The position numbers were made by a program, and so were the translations under genes. Below the pieces are notes generated by a model, which worked only from the letters and a program-made list of their open reading frames with translations, made no database searches and was not told where the DNA came from. DNA of 6,579 bases from Candidatus Kuenenia stuttgartensis (lineage in GTDB: Bacteria; Planctomycetota; Planctomycetia; Isosphaerales; Isosphaeraceae), in NCBI GenBank assembly GCA_945872325.1, contig CAMBZY010000186.1, positions 1 to 6,579 on the forward strand. The letters are read 5' to 3'. Each line of letters begins with the position of its first letter. Positions within the stretch are counted from its first letter, which is position 1. This document shows, piece by piece, positions 1 through 6,172 of this stretch.

Positions 1-384
1 GGCAGGGGGCCTTGCGATTATGGAGGGATGAACGGCGAGCGAATCATCTCGCCCAATAATCCGCCCAAAGGCACCATGCTGACCGACCAAAGCGTGAGCC
101 TGACCATGATCCGCGACGGGGCCAGCCGAACCATCCTGATCGCCGAGGATTCAATCAATCCCGACGGTCAGTGGATCAACGGGCTCAATATCTTTGATCA
201 GGCATTTGCCATAAATCAAGGACCAGCCTTTGAAAACGACATGCGCAGCCGCCACCCCGGCGGTGCCCAATGTCTGATGGCCGACGGATCCGTCAAATTC
301 CTGAAACAATCCGTTGACCTCAAAGTTCTGGCCGCTCTCTGTACCAGAGCTGGCCGTGAAACGATCAGCGACAGCTCGTACTAA
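1..384 (+). CDS. DUF1559 domain protein, C-terminal part (5' end outside window)
   Basis: The frame is open from base 1, so the ATG at 28 is internal and the gene begins upstream; 127 codons plus TAA are visible. Near the end is R-H-P-G-G-A-Q-C-L-M-A-D-G-S-V-K-F-L, which is the H-X9-DG signature (His codon 253-255, Asp-Gly 283-288) of planctomycete DUF1559 proteins. It is followed by the usual tail, L-K-V-L-A-A-L-C-T-R-A-G-R-E. The earlier segment I-R-D-G-A-S-R-T-I-L-I-A-E-D fits the conserved DG-x-S-x-T-x-L-x-x-E block of the family. Members usually start with a type IV pilin-like prepilin leader and one membrane helix; that part lies outside the window, so a pseudopilin-like, envelope-associated role is known only from the family. 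Genomes of this phylum carry many paralogues, and the specific function is unknown. The family call is firm. Confidence 0.93.
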   Translation, partial: GRGPCDYGGMNGERIISPNNPPKGTMLTDQSVSLTMIRDGASRTILIAEDSINPDGQWINGLNIFDQAFAINQGPAFENDMRSRHPGGAQCLMADGSVKFLKQSVDLKVLAALCTRAGRETISDSSY

Positions 385-391
385 CCTGATC

Positions 392-431
392 CTGACTGCA
401 CATCCTTATGGCAATCCATCAGGTCAGTCAG
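392..431 (+). other. Hairpin between the DUF1559 and DUF4465 genes
   Basis: CTGACTG (392-398) and CAGTCAG (425-431) form a perfect 7-bp inverted repeat with a 26-nt loop, starting 8 bases after the DUF1559 stop codon. No T-run follows, so it is not a convincing intrinsic terminator. It could end the upstream transcript by another route or be chance. The rest of this 101-bp gap shows no clear sigma70-type promoter. Confidence 0.25.
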
Positions 432-463
432 TCATGACACGTCTACATATCCACAGACATCAC

Positions 464-483
464 ATATCGAGAGAATCTCATAT
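464..483 (+). promoter_or_regulatory. Short inverted repeat overlapping the ribosome-binding region of the DUF4465 gene
   Basis: ATAT-c-GAGA-gaa-TCTC-ATAT forms an 8-bp stem with one bulged base and a 3-nt loop, ending 2 bases before the ATG at 486. The only purine-rich, Shine-Dalgarno-like stretch upstream of that ATG (GAGAG, 469-473) lies in the stem and loop. If folded in the mRNA it would hide the ribosome site, but the stem is AT-rich and weak. CATATC occurs three times at near-regular spacing (starts 446, 463, 479), and two of those copies supply part of the arms. Confidence 0.3.
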
Positions 484-485
484 CC

Positions 486-1304
486 ATGCCCGTCAATACC
501 ATTCGTATAAATAAACAAGCATCCTTTATGAATATCACCGTGCTTATATCAGCATGTCTTTTATTCAGTGGTTCAGCTCATGCGGCTACCATCGATTTTT
601 CAAGCCTTTCACTGGCACCTGCCAGCTATTGGAACGGCTCGAACAATGCTGGCGGATTCACAGCAGGTGGAGCGTTTTTCAACAACTCGTATTACTACGA
701 CACGACATATAACTATGAATCGTGGACCGGATTCGCCTATTCCAACATCACCAACACCACCACCACAGACTACACCAACCAGTATTCTGCGATCACGGGT
801 GGAGGCATTCTGGGTGCTGGCTCAAATTATGCGATGGCTTTTGGGGCTGGCCCCAATGACTCGTTTATCGACCTGCCTAACTCCAACAGGCCTGACGCCA
901 TGACCATTACCAACACCACCTATACCTATTACTCCATGCTCAATGGCGATCAGTTCGCCAAAAAGTTCACCAGCTCTGACTGGTTCCTGCTCACCATCAC
1001 TGGCTATGCAGGAGCAGGGGCCACCGGCTCCACCACCGGAGTGGTCAATACCTATCTCGCCAACAATGGGTCCATATTGAACACCTGGAAATCTGTCAGC
1101 CTGACCGGCCTTGGCTCCACCACCAAAAGCCTTGGTTTTGAACTGACCAGCACCGACAATGGGACTTATGGGATGAACACGCCGGCCTATTTTGCGCTCG
1201 GAGCCGTTCAGATTTCGGCCGTTCCGGAACCCTCCACCACCATCATGGCCGTGGCTTCGGCCGTTCTGGCTCTGGTCATCAAAAAGCGTCGCCAGATTGC
1301 TTAA
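486..1304 (+). CDS. DUF4465 family exported protein with PEP-CTERM sorting tail
   Basis: The protein has 272 residues. Residues 1-33 look like a signal peptide: a basic n-region (R7, K10), a hydrophobic stretch (about 16-28) and a cleavage site after A-H-A. The ATG at 528 is an alternative start, but it would leave no positive charge before the hydrophobic core, so 486 is preferred. The body matches DUF4465 proteins as I know them: S-Y-W-N-G-S near 47-52, W-T-G-F-A-Y-S-N near 80-87, Y-S-M-L-N-G-D-x-F-A-K-K near 149-160, D-W-F-L-L-T-I-T-G near 165-173 and M-N-T-P-A-Y-F-A-L near 230-238. The C-terminus has V-P-E-P-S (246-250), a short hydrophobic helix and K-K-R-R (266-269), the PEP-CTERM signal that exosortases recognise for cell-surface sorting. 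The mature part is rich in Asn, Thr, Tyr and Gly, as in many surface proteins of this type. The role of DUF4465 is unknown; a surface-attached or matrix protein is an inference. No exosortase gene is in the window. Confidence 0.9.
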   Translation: MPVNTIRINKQASFMNITVLISACLLFSGSAHAATIDFSSLSLAPASYWNGSNNAGGFTAGGAFFNNSYYYDTTYNYESWTGFAYSNITNTTTTDYTNQYSAITGGGILGAGSNYAMAFGAGPNDSFIDLPNSNRPDAMTITNTTYTYYSMLNGDQFAKKFTSSDWFLLTITGYAGAGATGSTTGVVNTYLANNGSILNTWKSVSLTGLGSTTKSLGFELTSTDNGTYGMNTPAYFALGAVQISAVPEPSTTIMAVASAVLALVIKKRRQIA

Positions 1305-1331
1305 CACTCAGCCTTTCCTGAATTAATCATC

Positions 1332-1384
1332 GAAAAATACACGGGTTCGGCTTGCCACTCCGGCCCGTGCTTTCTAATCTGTTT
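1332..1384 (+). terminator. Probable intrinsic terminator after the DUF4465 gene
   Basis: An A-tract (1333-1337) precedes a stem formed by CACGGGTT (1340-1347) and GGCCCGTG (1362-1369): six Watson-Crick pairs plus two G-T pairs, with a 14-nt loop. A T-rich stretch, CTTTCTAATCTGTTT, follows (1370-1384). It lies 35 bases after the TAA at 1304. The T-run is interrupted, so termination efficiency is uncertain. The near-symmetric A-tract could let it work in both directions. Confidence 0.45.
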
Positions 1385-1399
1385 GTATATCCATATACA
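1384..1399. promoter_or_regulatory. Operator-like perfect palindrome upstream of the FG-GAP gene
   Basis: TGTATATCCATATACA consists of two perfect 7-base inverted arms around a 2-base centre. It sits directly after the terminator-like hairpin and 105 bases before the ATG of the FG-GAP gene. Such AT-rich dyads are typical binding sites for dimeric helix-turn-helix regulators. No regulator gene is nearby, and no promoter boxes could be placed with confidence, so the role is inferred from symmetry and position only. Confidence 0.4.
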
Positions 1400-1504
1400 T
1401 TGTGGAATCCAAAATCGAAGGATCGACAAAGAACCGCCCTCATCTTACAGGGCCCACTTTTCAGGACTAATACCGTGCGGAAACCGAGTCATCATTTACT
1501 GTCA

Positions 1505-4006
1505 ATGAACAACATCCGTCATGCCCGACTCGCCTCCGCAGCTCTTTTCTGGCTTCTCGCAGGGTCTTCGACGACCGTTTTTGCCCAAAATCCGCCCGCC
1601 GGGAATCTGGCCCAGGAGTATGGCTTTTTACCCGTCGAAATTTACAAGTTTGACAATCGCATGTCGAACCTCACTCTGGCCGACCTCGACGGCGACAAAA
1701 TCGACGATGTGATCATCTCCAACAACGGCCGATCGCGGATCGACGTGCTTTACAGCGACCAGAAAATCGAGCCTGACACCGAAGAAACCGAACGCGGAGT
1801 GAACACGCCTGCTTACGACAAGCGGATGAGATCGCGTCGATATTCCGTCAACAAAGAGATCGTTGGTCTGGTAGCAGCCGATTTCAATGGCGATGGACGT
1901 CAGGATCTTGCCTATTACGGCACTCCAGCCGCCGTGGTTGTGCTGATTAATGAAGGCGCCGGAAAGTTTGCCGAACCGGTTGTTCGAGAGCTTGGAGATG
2001 GTGTCGCCACTGGCTCAGGGCTCGGTTCAGGCGACCTCAATCGCGACGGTCTGGCCGATATTGTTCTGCTTCGTGAAAACGAACTGGTCGTTCTCACTCA
2101 GCTCAAAGGCGGCCGGTTTGGAGATCCTGTCCGGCTCGGCCACTCGGCCATCCGACCACGCCTGATGAAAATCGCCGATTTCGATGGCGATGGCGGTGAC
2201 GACCTGATCGTTCTTGGTTCCTCCGAAGATCAACCCGTTCACTTGAGACTCTCCACACCTGCCTCCAAAACTGCCTCCACGGAAGGTGGCTTGAATCTCG
2301 GCCCGGAACGTCGATTGAAAATGGATCAGGTCCGTGCCATCGGTTTTGCCGACCTCGACAACCGACCTGGCCTGGAATGGATGTCCGTCAATAATTCCAC
2401 CGGTCGCGGGCATGTCCTGAAGCTGACTGCTCCTGCTGCTCAAAATGGCACCGCTCCCACCTCAACCGTCGATCAGAATGACGTCATGGCCCGGTTTGGG
2501 GCAATTTTTGATTACCCACTGCCATCTGCTGAAGGCCGATCCCGATCGCTCGATTCCGGGGATCTCGACGGCGACGGTCTGATGGAAGTCGTGGTCACCG
2601 ACCCTGAAGCGGCCCGCGTCATCGCCTTCCGGCGCTCTTCAAACACCTCCGAGAGTTTCGACATCGGTATCCAGTCTCCCAGCCTGATCGGTGTCCGATC
2701 GATCCGCGTCGGCGACATGGACGGCGACCGAAAGGCTGAAGTCTACGTACTTTCCGAGCGTGAGAAGCAAATCGGTCGTGGTGTCTGGCGCGATGGCCAG
2801 CTCACCTTCCCAGCCCCATTGGCACTTGCGGGCGGCGATCCAATCGCCTTTGAACTGGCCGATATTGACGGAGACCGGCGCCTGGAGCTGATCTATGCCG
2901 CAAAGTCAAAGACTGACGGCAAGGAACGGACCAGCCTTCACGCCCTGAAATGCGACTCCAAAGGCAACTTCTCAGCCAGTGCCTGGCCCGGCGGTGTGGC
3001 TCAGATTGTCCTCAAGGAAAATGTCGCCCCGGAGCAGATTCAGGCCCTGGATGTGAACGACGACGGCCTCTCCGACCTCCTCCTCACTGGCAACTATGGC
3101 TCGCCCACGCTCCTTGTCAGCCGCAAGGCTCAGCCTCCAGTAGACCTGGCGAATCTTGGCCCACTGGCCTCAGTCAACCGTTCATCGGTGCGAACTGTCA
3201 TGATGGACGGCAAACGCGTCCTGATGGTCGCCCAGAACAACTTCGCCCGCGTGGTCGGACTCGACTCCGAAAATCGCTGGCAGATTCGCGACCAGTTCAA
3301 TGCCTCAGGCGCATCGGCCTCGATTCAGGGCGTCTCGGCGCTGAACCTTGACGGCAACAGCAAGACCGATCTGGTGCTTTATGATCAGGATAAAAAGGCC
3401 ATCGAAGTCATTCTGCGAAGCGATTCGGGCGTGAAGTCGGCCGGTTCGATATCGCTCGGAAATCTCGAATTCCACGGCTTCCGAACCGCCGATTTCGGTG
3501 GCGATGCACGCCCTGACCTCTTGATTGAAGGTGCTGGCCGGTTCAGCGTTCTGGTCCTTGGTGCAAAGCCTTACCATCTCAAGATGTTGGCCACCTATGA
3601 AACCACCGAACGCCGTAGCAGGCTGGGCGATGTGGTGGCCGCTGATCTGGGCGGGCCAGCCGGAACCGACATTGCCTGGATCGACATCGGCGATCACTCC
3701 ATCCACATCACTGCTGCACTCCAAAAGACCGACGGCACGCTTGATCTGCGTAAGGCCTTGAGCTTCAAGGTTTTCGAAGAGAAATCATTCCGCGATGTCC
3801 GCAGCATGGGCGAGCCTCGCGACGTGGCCACAGGCGATGTCAACGGAGACCGCCTGGCCGACCTCGTCATGATCGCTCACGACCGGATCCTGATCTATCG
3901 TCAGGACAACGGCACCAGCCCACCTTCAGCTGTCAAGCCGGTCCGTTCGGCAAACGCTGCTGCGGCGACGATTGTGAAGCCGATACCTAAGCCTTCAGGC
4001 GGCTGA
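1505..4006 (+). CDS. Large exported FG-GAP/VCBS repeat beta-propeller protein
   Basis: The protein has 833 residues from the ATG at 1505. Residues 1-27 form a clear signal peptide: R5/R8, a hydrophobic core of about 9-20, and cleavage after V-F-A. FG-GAP/VCBS calcium-loop motifs (D-x-[DN]-x-[DN]-x-x-x-[DE]) start near residues 60, 126, 177, 225, 283, 353, 404, 453, 516, 614, 663, 714 and 778. Most are followed by a hydrophobic strand (for example D-L-D-G-D-G-L-M-E-V-V-V). The copies at 283, 614, 663 and 714 are degenerate. The single 98-residue gap (516 to 614) holds an eroded copy (M-M-D-G-K-R-V-L-M-V, about 566-575), giving about 14 blades. The protein ends in a Pro/Ala-rich tail without PEP-CTERM, dockerin or membrane helix, so it is probably secreted or periplasmic. 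Integrin-like propellers bind proteins or glycans, but no ligand can be read here. The frame is also open upstream to a TTG at 1352, inside the terminator-like hairpin; this is rejected. A GTG at 1475, with AGGA 8 bases upstream, is a credible alternative start adding 10 residues before the same signal peptide. Confidence 0.9.
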   Translation: MNNIRHARLASAALFWLLAGSSTTVFAQNPPAGNLAQEYGFLPVEIYKFDNRMSNLTLADLDGDKIDDVIISNNGRSRIDVLYSDQKIEPDTEETERGVNTPAYDKRMRSRRYSVNKEIVGLVAADFNGDGRQDLAYYGTPAAVVVLINEGAGKFAEPVVRELGDGVATGSGLGSGDLNRDGLADIVLLRENELVVLTQLKGGRFGDPVRLGHSAIRPRLMKIADFDGDGGDDLIVLGSSEDQPVHLRLSTPASKTASTEGGLNLGPERRLKMDQVRAIGFADLDNRPGLEWMSVNNSTGRGHVLKLTAPAAQNGTAPTSTVDQNDVMARFGAIFDYPLPSAEGRSRSLDSGDLDGDGLMEVVVTDPEAARVIAFRRSSNTSESFDIGIQSPSLIGVRSIRVGDMDGDRKAEVYVLSEREKQIGRGVWRDGQLTFPAPLALAGGDPIAFELADIDGDRRLELIYAAKSKTDGKERTSLHALKCDSKGNFSASAWPGGVAQIVLKENVAPEQIQALDVNDDGLSDLLLTGNYGSPTLLVSRKAQPPVDLANLGPLASVNRSSVRTVMMDGKRVLMVAQNNFARVVGLDSENRWQIRDQFNASGASASIQGVSALNLDGNSKTDLVLYDQDKKAIEVILRSDSGVKSAGSISLGNLEFHGFRTADFGGDARPDLLIEGAGRFSVLVLGAKPYHLKMLATYETTERRSRLGDVVAADLGGPAGTDIAWIDIGDHSIHITAALQKTDGTLDLRKALSFKVFEEKSFRDVRSMGEPRDVATGDVNGDRLADLVMIAHDRILIYRQDNGTSPPSAVKPVRSANAAAATIVKPIPKPSGG

Positions 4007-4077
4007 TCCACCAAAAAAAGGCACGATCTGGAAGCGTCTGTTATTGTTGATTACGAGTCATAGAAAAAAGTCCTGAC

Positions 4078-4083
4078 AGGTGA
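4078..4083 (+). promoter_or_regulatory. Shine-Dalgarno site fixing the GTG start of the glycosyltransferase
   Basis: AGGTGA lies 7 bases before the GTG at 4091. Its strength and spacing, and the fact that the protein alignment begins exactly at M-H-V-L-F-I-H-Q-N-F, support this non-ATG start. No other in-frame start with comparable support was found upstream. Confidence 0.7.
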
Positions 4084-4090
4084 ATCTGCC

Positions 4091-5320
4091 GTGCACGTCC
4101 TCTTCATCCATCAAAACTTTCCCGCCCAGTTCGGCCACATCGCCGCCCAGCTTGTCAAACGAGACGGCTGGCGGGCGACCTTCGTTTCGCAATCTGCCCC
4201 AAATCTGGGCCAGACTCAAACTGCCGGGATTGAGCGTGTCACCTACACCATCAAAGGTGGGGCCACCGAAGCGAACCATTACTGCTCACGTACTTTTGAG
4301 AACGCAATCTGGCACACCCACGGTGTTTACGAAGCTCTGGCAGCCCGGCCCGACATCAAGCCCGACCTGATCGTGGGCCACTCCGGATTCGGCTCCACCC
4401 TCTTTCTACGTGAGCTTTACGGCGATGTGCCGATTATCAACTATTTCGAATATTTTTACGCCCCTCGAAACTCCGACATGGACTTTCGCAAAGACTTTCC
4501 CAACCTACCTTTAGACTCGATCAGAGCCAAGGCCCGCAACGCCACCCTGTTGCTCGACCTGGACAACTGTACCGCCGGCTATTCGCCCACAAAGTGGCAA
4601 AGGGACCGCCTCCCAGACCGATATCACGATAAAGTGGATGTGATTTTTGACGGAGTGGACACCCAGATCTGGAAGCCCATGCCGGATGCCCCCAGGATTC
4701 TCCAGAATCGCCAAATCCCTGCCACCACAAAGATTGTGAGCTACGCCACCCGTGGGATGGAATCCATGCGCGGGTTCGACATCTTTATGAAAGCTGCCAA
4801 TCGCGTCGCCAAACGCCGCAAGGATGTCCTGTTTGTCATCGCAGGTCAGGACAGGGTCTGCTATGGTGGCGACACTCGACACACCAACGGTAAAACGTTT
4901 AAGGAATGGGTCCTGGCTCAGGAAGAGTTTGACCTGAACCGATTCTGGTTCACCGGCCTGCTTCCGCCCATGGAACTGGCCCGACTTTTCACTCTGACCG
5001 ATGTGCATGTCTATCTCACAGTTCCGTTTGTCCTGAGCTGGTCTCTGGTCAACGCCATGGCATGTGAGGCAACCATTCTGGCATCCGACACAGGCCCTGT
5101 GCGTGAGATGATCACTGATGGCGAGACAGGCCTGATGTGCGACTTCTTTGATGTGGACGCCATGGCGGCTAAAATCGAGTCAGTGCTTGAGAAACCGTCT
5201 GATTACAGCCATCTCGGGCCCAATGCAGGCCGGAAAGTGCAAGAAAACTTCAGCCTTGATGTGTGCTTGCCGAAGCTCCGCGATTACTATGCAGAGGTGG
5301 CCAGTCGGGCGAGCCTGTGA
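4091..5320 (+). CDS. GT-B fold glycosyltransferase (Glyco_trans_4_3 / Glycos_transf_1 type)
   Basis: The protein has 409 residues, a usual length for a two-domain GT-B enzyme. It begins with a Rossmann strand and loop, M-H-V-L-F-I-H-Q-N-F-P-A-Q-F-G-H, with no signal peptide, so it is cytoplasmic. The N-terminal acceptor-side domain carries the Glyco_trans_4_3 hallmark V-G-H-S-G-F-G-S-T-L-F-L-R-E-L (95-109) and I-N-Y-F-E-Y-F-Y (116-123). The C-terminal nucleotide-sugar domain (about 210-385) has Y-A-T-R-G-M-E-S-M-R-G-F-D (218-230), F-V-I-A-G-Q-D (248-254), H-V-Y-L-T-V-P-F-V-L-S-W-S-L-V-N-A-M-A (306-324) and S-D-T-G-P-V-R-E-M-I (332-341). Such enzymes move sugars onto lipid, polysaccharide or protein acceptors; donor and acceptor cannot be told here. 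At the usual EX7E motif both glutamates are replaced (F313 and N321). It is preceded by 84 bp of gap without a clear terminator and followed by terC after 81 bp. Confidence 0.92.
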   Translation: MHVLFIHQNFPAQFGHIAAQLVKRDGWRATFVSQSAPNLGQTQTAGIERVTYTIKGGATEANHYCSRTFENAIWHTHGVYEALAARPDIKPDLIVGHSGFGSTLFLRELYGDVPIINYFEYFYAPRNSDMDFRKDFPNLPLDSIRAKARNATLLLDLDNCTAGYSPTKWQRDRLPDRYHDKVDVIFDGVDTQIWKPMPDAPRILQNRQIPATTKIVSYATRGMESMRGFDIFMKAANRVAKRRKDVLFVIAGQDRVCYGGDTRHTNGKTFKEWVLAQEEFDLNRFWFTGLLPPMELARLFTLTDVHVYLTVPFVLSWSLVNAMACEATILASDTGPVREMITDGETGLMCDFFDVDAMAAKIESVLEKPSDYSHLGPNAGRKVQENFSLDVCLPKLRDYYAEVASRASL

Positions 5321-5342
5321 GATTTCTCAAAAATTGCGGCTT

Positions 5343-5376
5343 GGATCACCCGTTTCCGATCGAACGAAACGGATCT
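5343..5376 (+). other. Hairpin in the gap between the glycosyltransferase and terC
   Basis: CCGTTTC (5350-5356) pairs perfectly with GAAACGG (5366-5372) around a 9-nt loop. After a 3-base bulge, GGAT (5343-5346) can pair with ATCT (5373-5376), with one G-T. The sequence that follows is not T-rich, so it is a poor intrinsic terminator. It ends 25 bases before the terC start and may be a 5'-leader structure. I see no sequence resembling the yybP-ykoY manganese riboswitch that precedes some terC genes. Confidence 0.35.
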
Positions 5377-5387
5377 CTTGGAATAAT

Positions 5388-5392
5388 GGAAG
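5388..5392 (+). promoter_or_regulatory. Shine-Dalgarno site supporting the GTG start of terC
   Basis: GGAAG lies 9 bases before the GTG at 5402. The start also fits the family, whose members begin with M-L-E/x-L-L-x-x-P a few residues before the first helix. Confidence 0.6.
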
Positions 5393-5401
5393 TGGTGACA
5401 G

Positions 5402-6172
5402 GTGCTTGAGTTACTGAGCCAGCCAGAAACGTATATCAGTCTTGCCAGCCTGACACTGTTGGAAGTGGTTCTGGGGATCGACAACATCCTCCTGATCTCG
5501 ATCCTCTCCAGCCGCCTGCCGATGGACCAACGTGAAAAAGCCAGAAAGCTCGGCTTATTAGGGGCTTTGGTTACACGTCTTGGACTGCTCTCGATGGTCT
5601 CATATCTGGCAAAGCTGACAACCCCGCTGGTGGAGATTGGAAGTTGGGACGTGACGGGCAAGTCTTTGCTCCTCTTGGTGGGCGGCTTGTTCCTGATCTG
5701 GAAAGCGACCAAAGAGATTCATGAAAAGATTGACCTGAAGCACGAGCACGGGCATCAGCCGAGCCTGGGCCGGAAGGTCACACTGACAAAGGTGGTCTGG
5801 CAGATCATGATTTTGGATATCATTTTCTCGCTCGACTCCGTAGTCACAGCGGTGGGCATGGCCAAGGCGATTTCAGTGATGGTGACTGCAAATATTCTGG
5901 CACTGGGTGTGATGCTGCTGGCATCGAAGCCGATCGCCGATTTTGTCGAAAATTACCCGTCGATAAAAATCCTCGCATTGGCATTTCTGATGACGGTAGG
6001 GATTGTGCTGGTAAGCGAGTCGTTTGAGATCGAGATTCCCAAAGGATATGTCTATTTCGGGATGGGCTTCAGCCTGTTCGTAGAGATGCTGAACATCCGG
6101 ATCGATCAAGTGGAACGAAAGCGTGAAGGGCTTTCGAGGACCGAACAGGTCGACCAATCCTCAGCCGTGTGA
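5402..6172 (+). CDS. TerC family integral membrane protein (YgdQ-like)
   Basis: The protein has 256 residues, close to the roughly 240 of E. coli YgdQ, which it resembles along its length. Family motifs are present in order: L-E-V-V-L-G-I-D-N-I (20-29), L-L-L-L-V-G-G-L-F-L-I-W-K-A-T-K-E-I-H-E (89-108), D-I-I-F-S-L-D-S-V-V-T-A-V-G (139-152), Y-P-S-I-K-I-L-A-L-A-F-L (185-196) and P-K-G-Y-V-Y-F-G-M-G-F-S-L-F-V-E (213-228). About seven hydrophobic helices can be made out. The intramembrane acidic residues E21, D27, D139 and D145 are intact. A His/Lys/Glu-rich loop (about 105-118, including H-E-H-G-H) follows the third or fourth helix. TerC proteins are linked to tellurite resistance and to manganese or other metal export; for this branch the substrate is not established, and metal-ion efflux is an inference. 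The charged C-terminal tail of about 25 residues is probably cytoplasmic. It may be co-transcribed with the glycosyltransferase, but nothing shows a functional link. Confidence 0.93.
   Translation: MLELLSQPETYISLASLTLLEVVLGIDNILLISILSSRLPMDQREKARKLGLLGALVTRLGLLSMVSYLAKLTTPLVEIGSWDVTGKSLLLLVGGLFLIWKATKEIHEKIDLKHEHGHQPSLGRKVTLTKVVWQIMILDIIFSLDSVVTAVGMAKAISVMVTANILALGVMLLASKPIADFVENYPSIKILALAFLMTVGIVLVSESFEIEIPKGYVYFGMGFSLFVEMLNIRIDQVERKREGLSRTEQVDQSSAV

Noticed and set aside
28..384. ATG at 28 as the start of a complete small gene
   Set aside because: The frame is open to base 1 and the protein is only the C-terminal part of a DUF1559 protein, so the ATG is internal.
822..1307. 161-codon minus-strand open frame
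   Set aside because: It lies antisense to the well-supported DUF4465 gene, is Gly-rich and matches no family; it is a shadow of the coding strand.
1436..1453. Small hairpin GCCCT-8 nt-AGGGC in the leader of the FG-GAP gene
   Set aside because: A 5-bp stem of this kind is expected by chance; there is no other support for attenuation.
1352..1504. N-terminal extension of the FG-GAP protein from a TTG codon
   Set aside because: The TTG lies in the loop of a terminator-like hairpin, has no ribosome site, and would bury the clear signal peptide 51 residues inside the protein.
2027..2443. 138-codon minus-strand open frame inside the FG-GAP gene
   Set aside because: It is antisense to repeat-coding sequence with clear FG-GAP motifs, and has no recognisable domain or start signal.
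4511..5008. 165-codon minus-strand open frame inside the glycosyltransferase gene
   Set aside because: The plus-strand frame carries all GT-B motifs across this span; the antisense product resembles nothing.
4074..5404. Shared TGACAGGTG at the starts of the glycosyltransferase (4074) and terC (5396)
   Set aside because: In one it contains the Shine-Dalgarno site and in the other the start codon itself, so the positions do not correspond; most likely coincidence.
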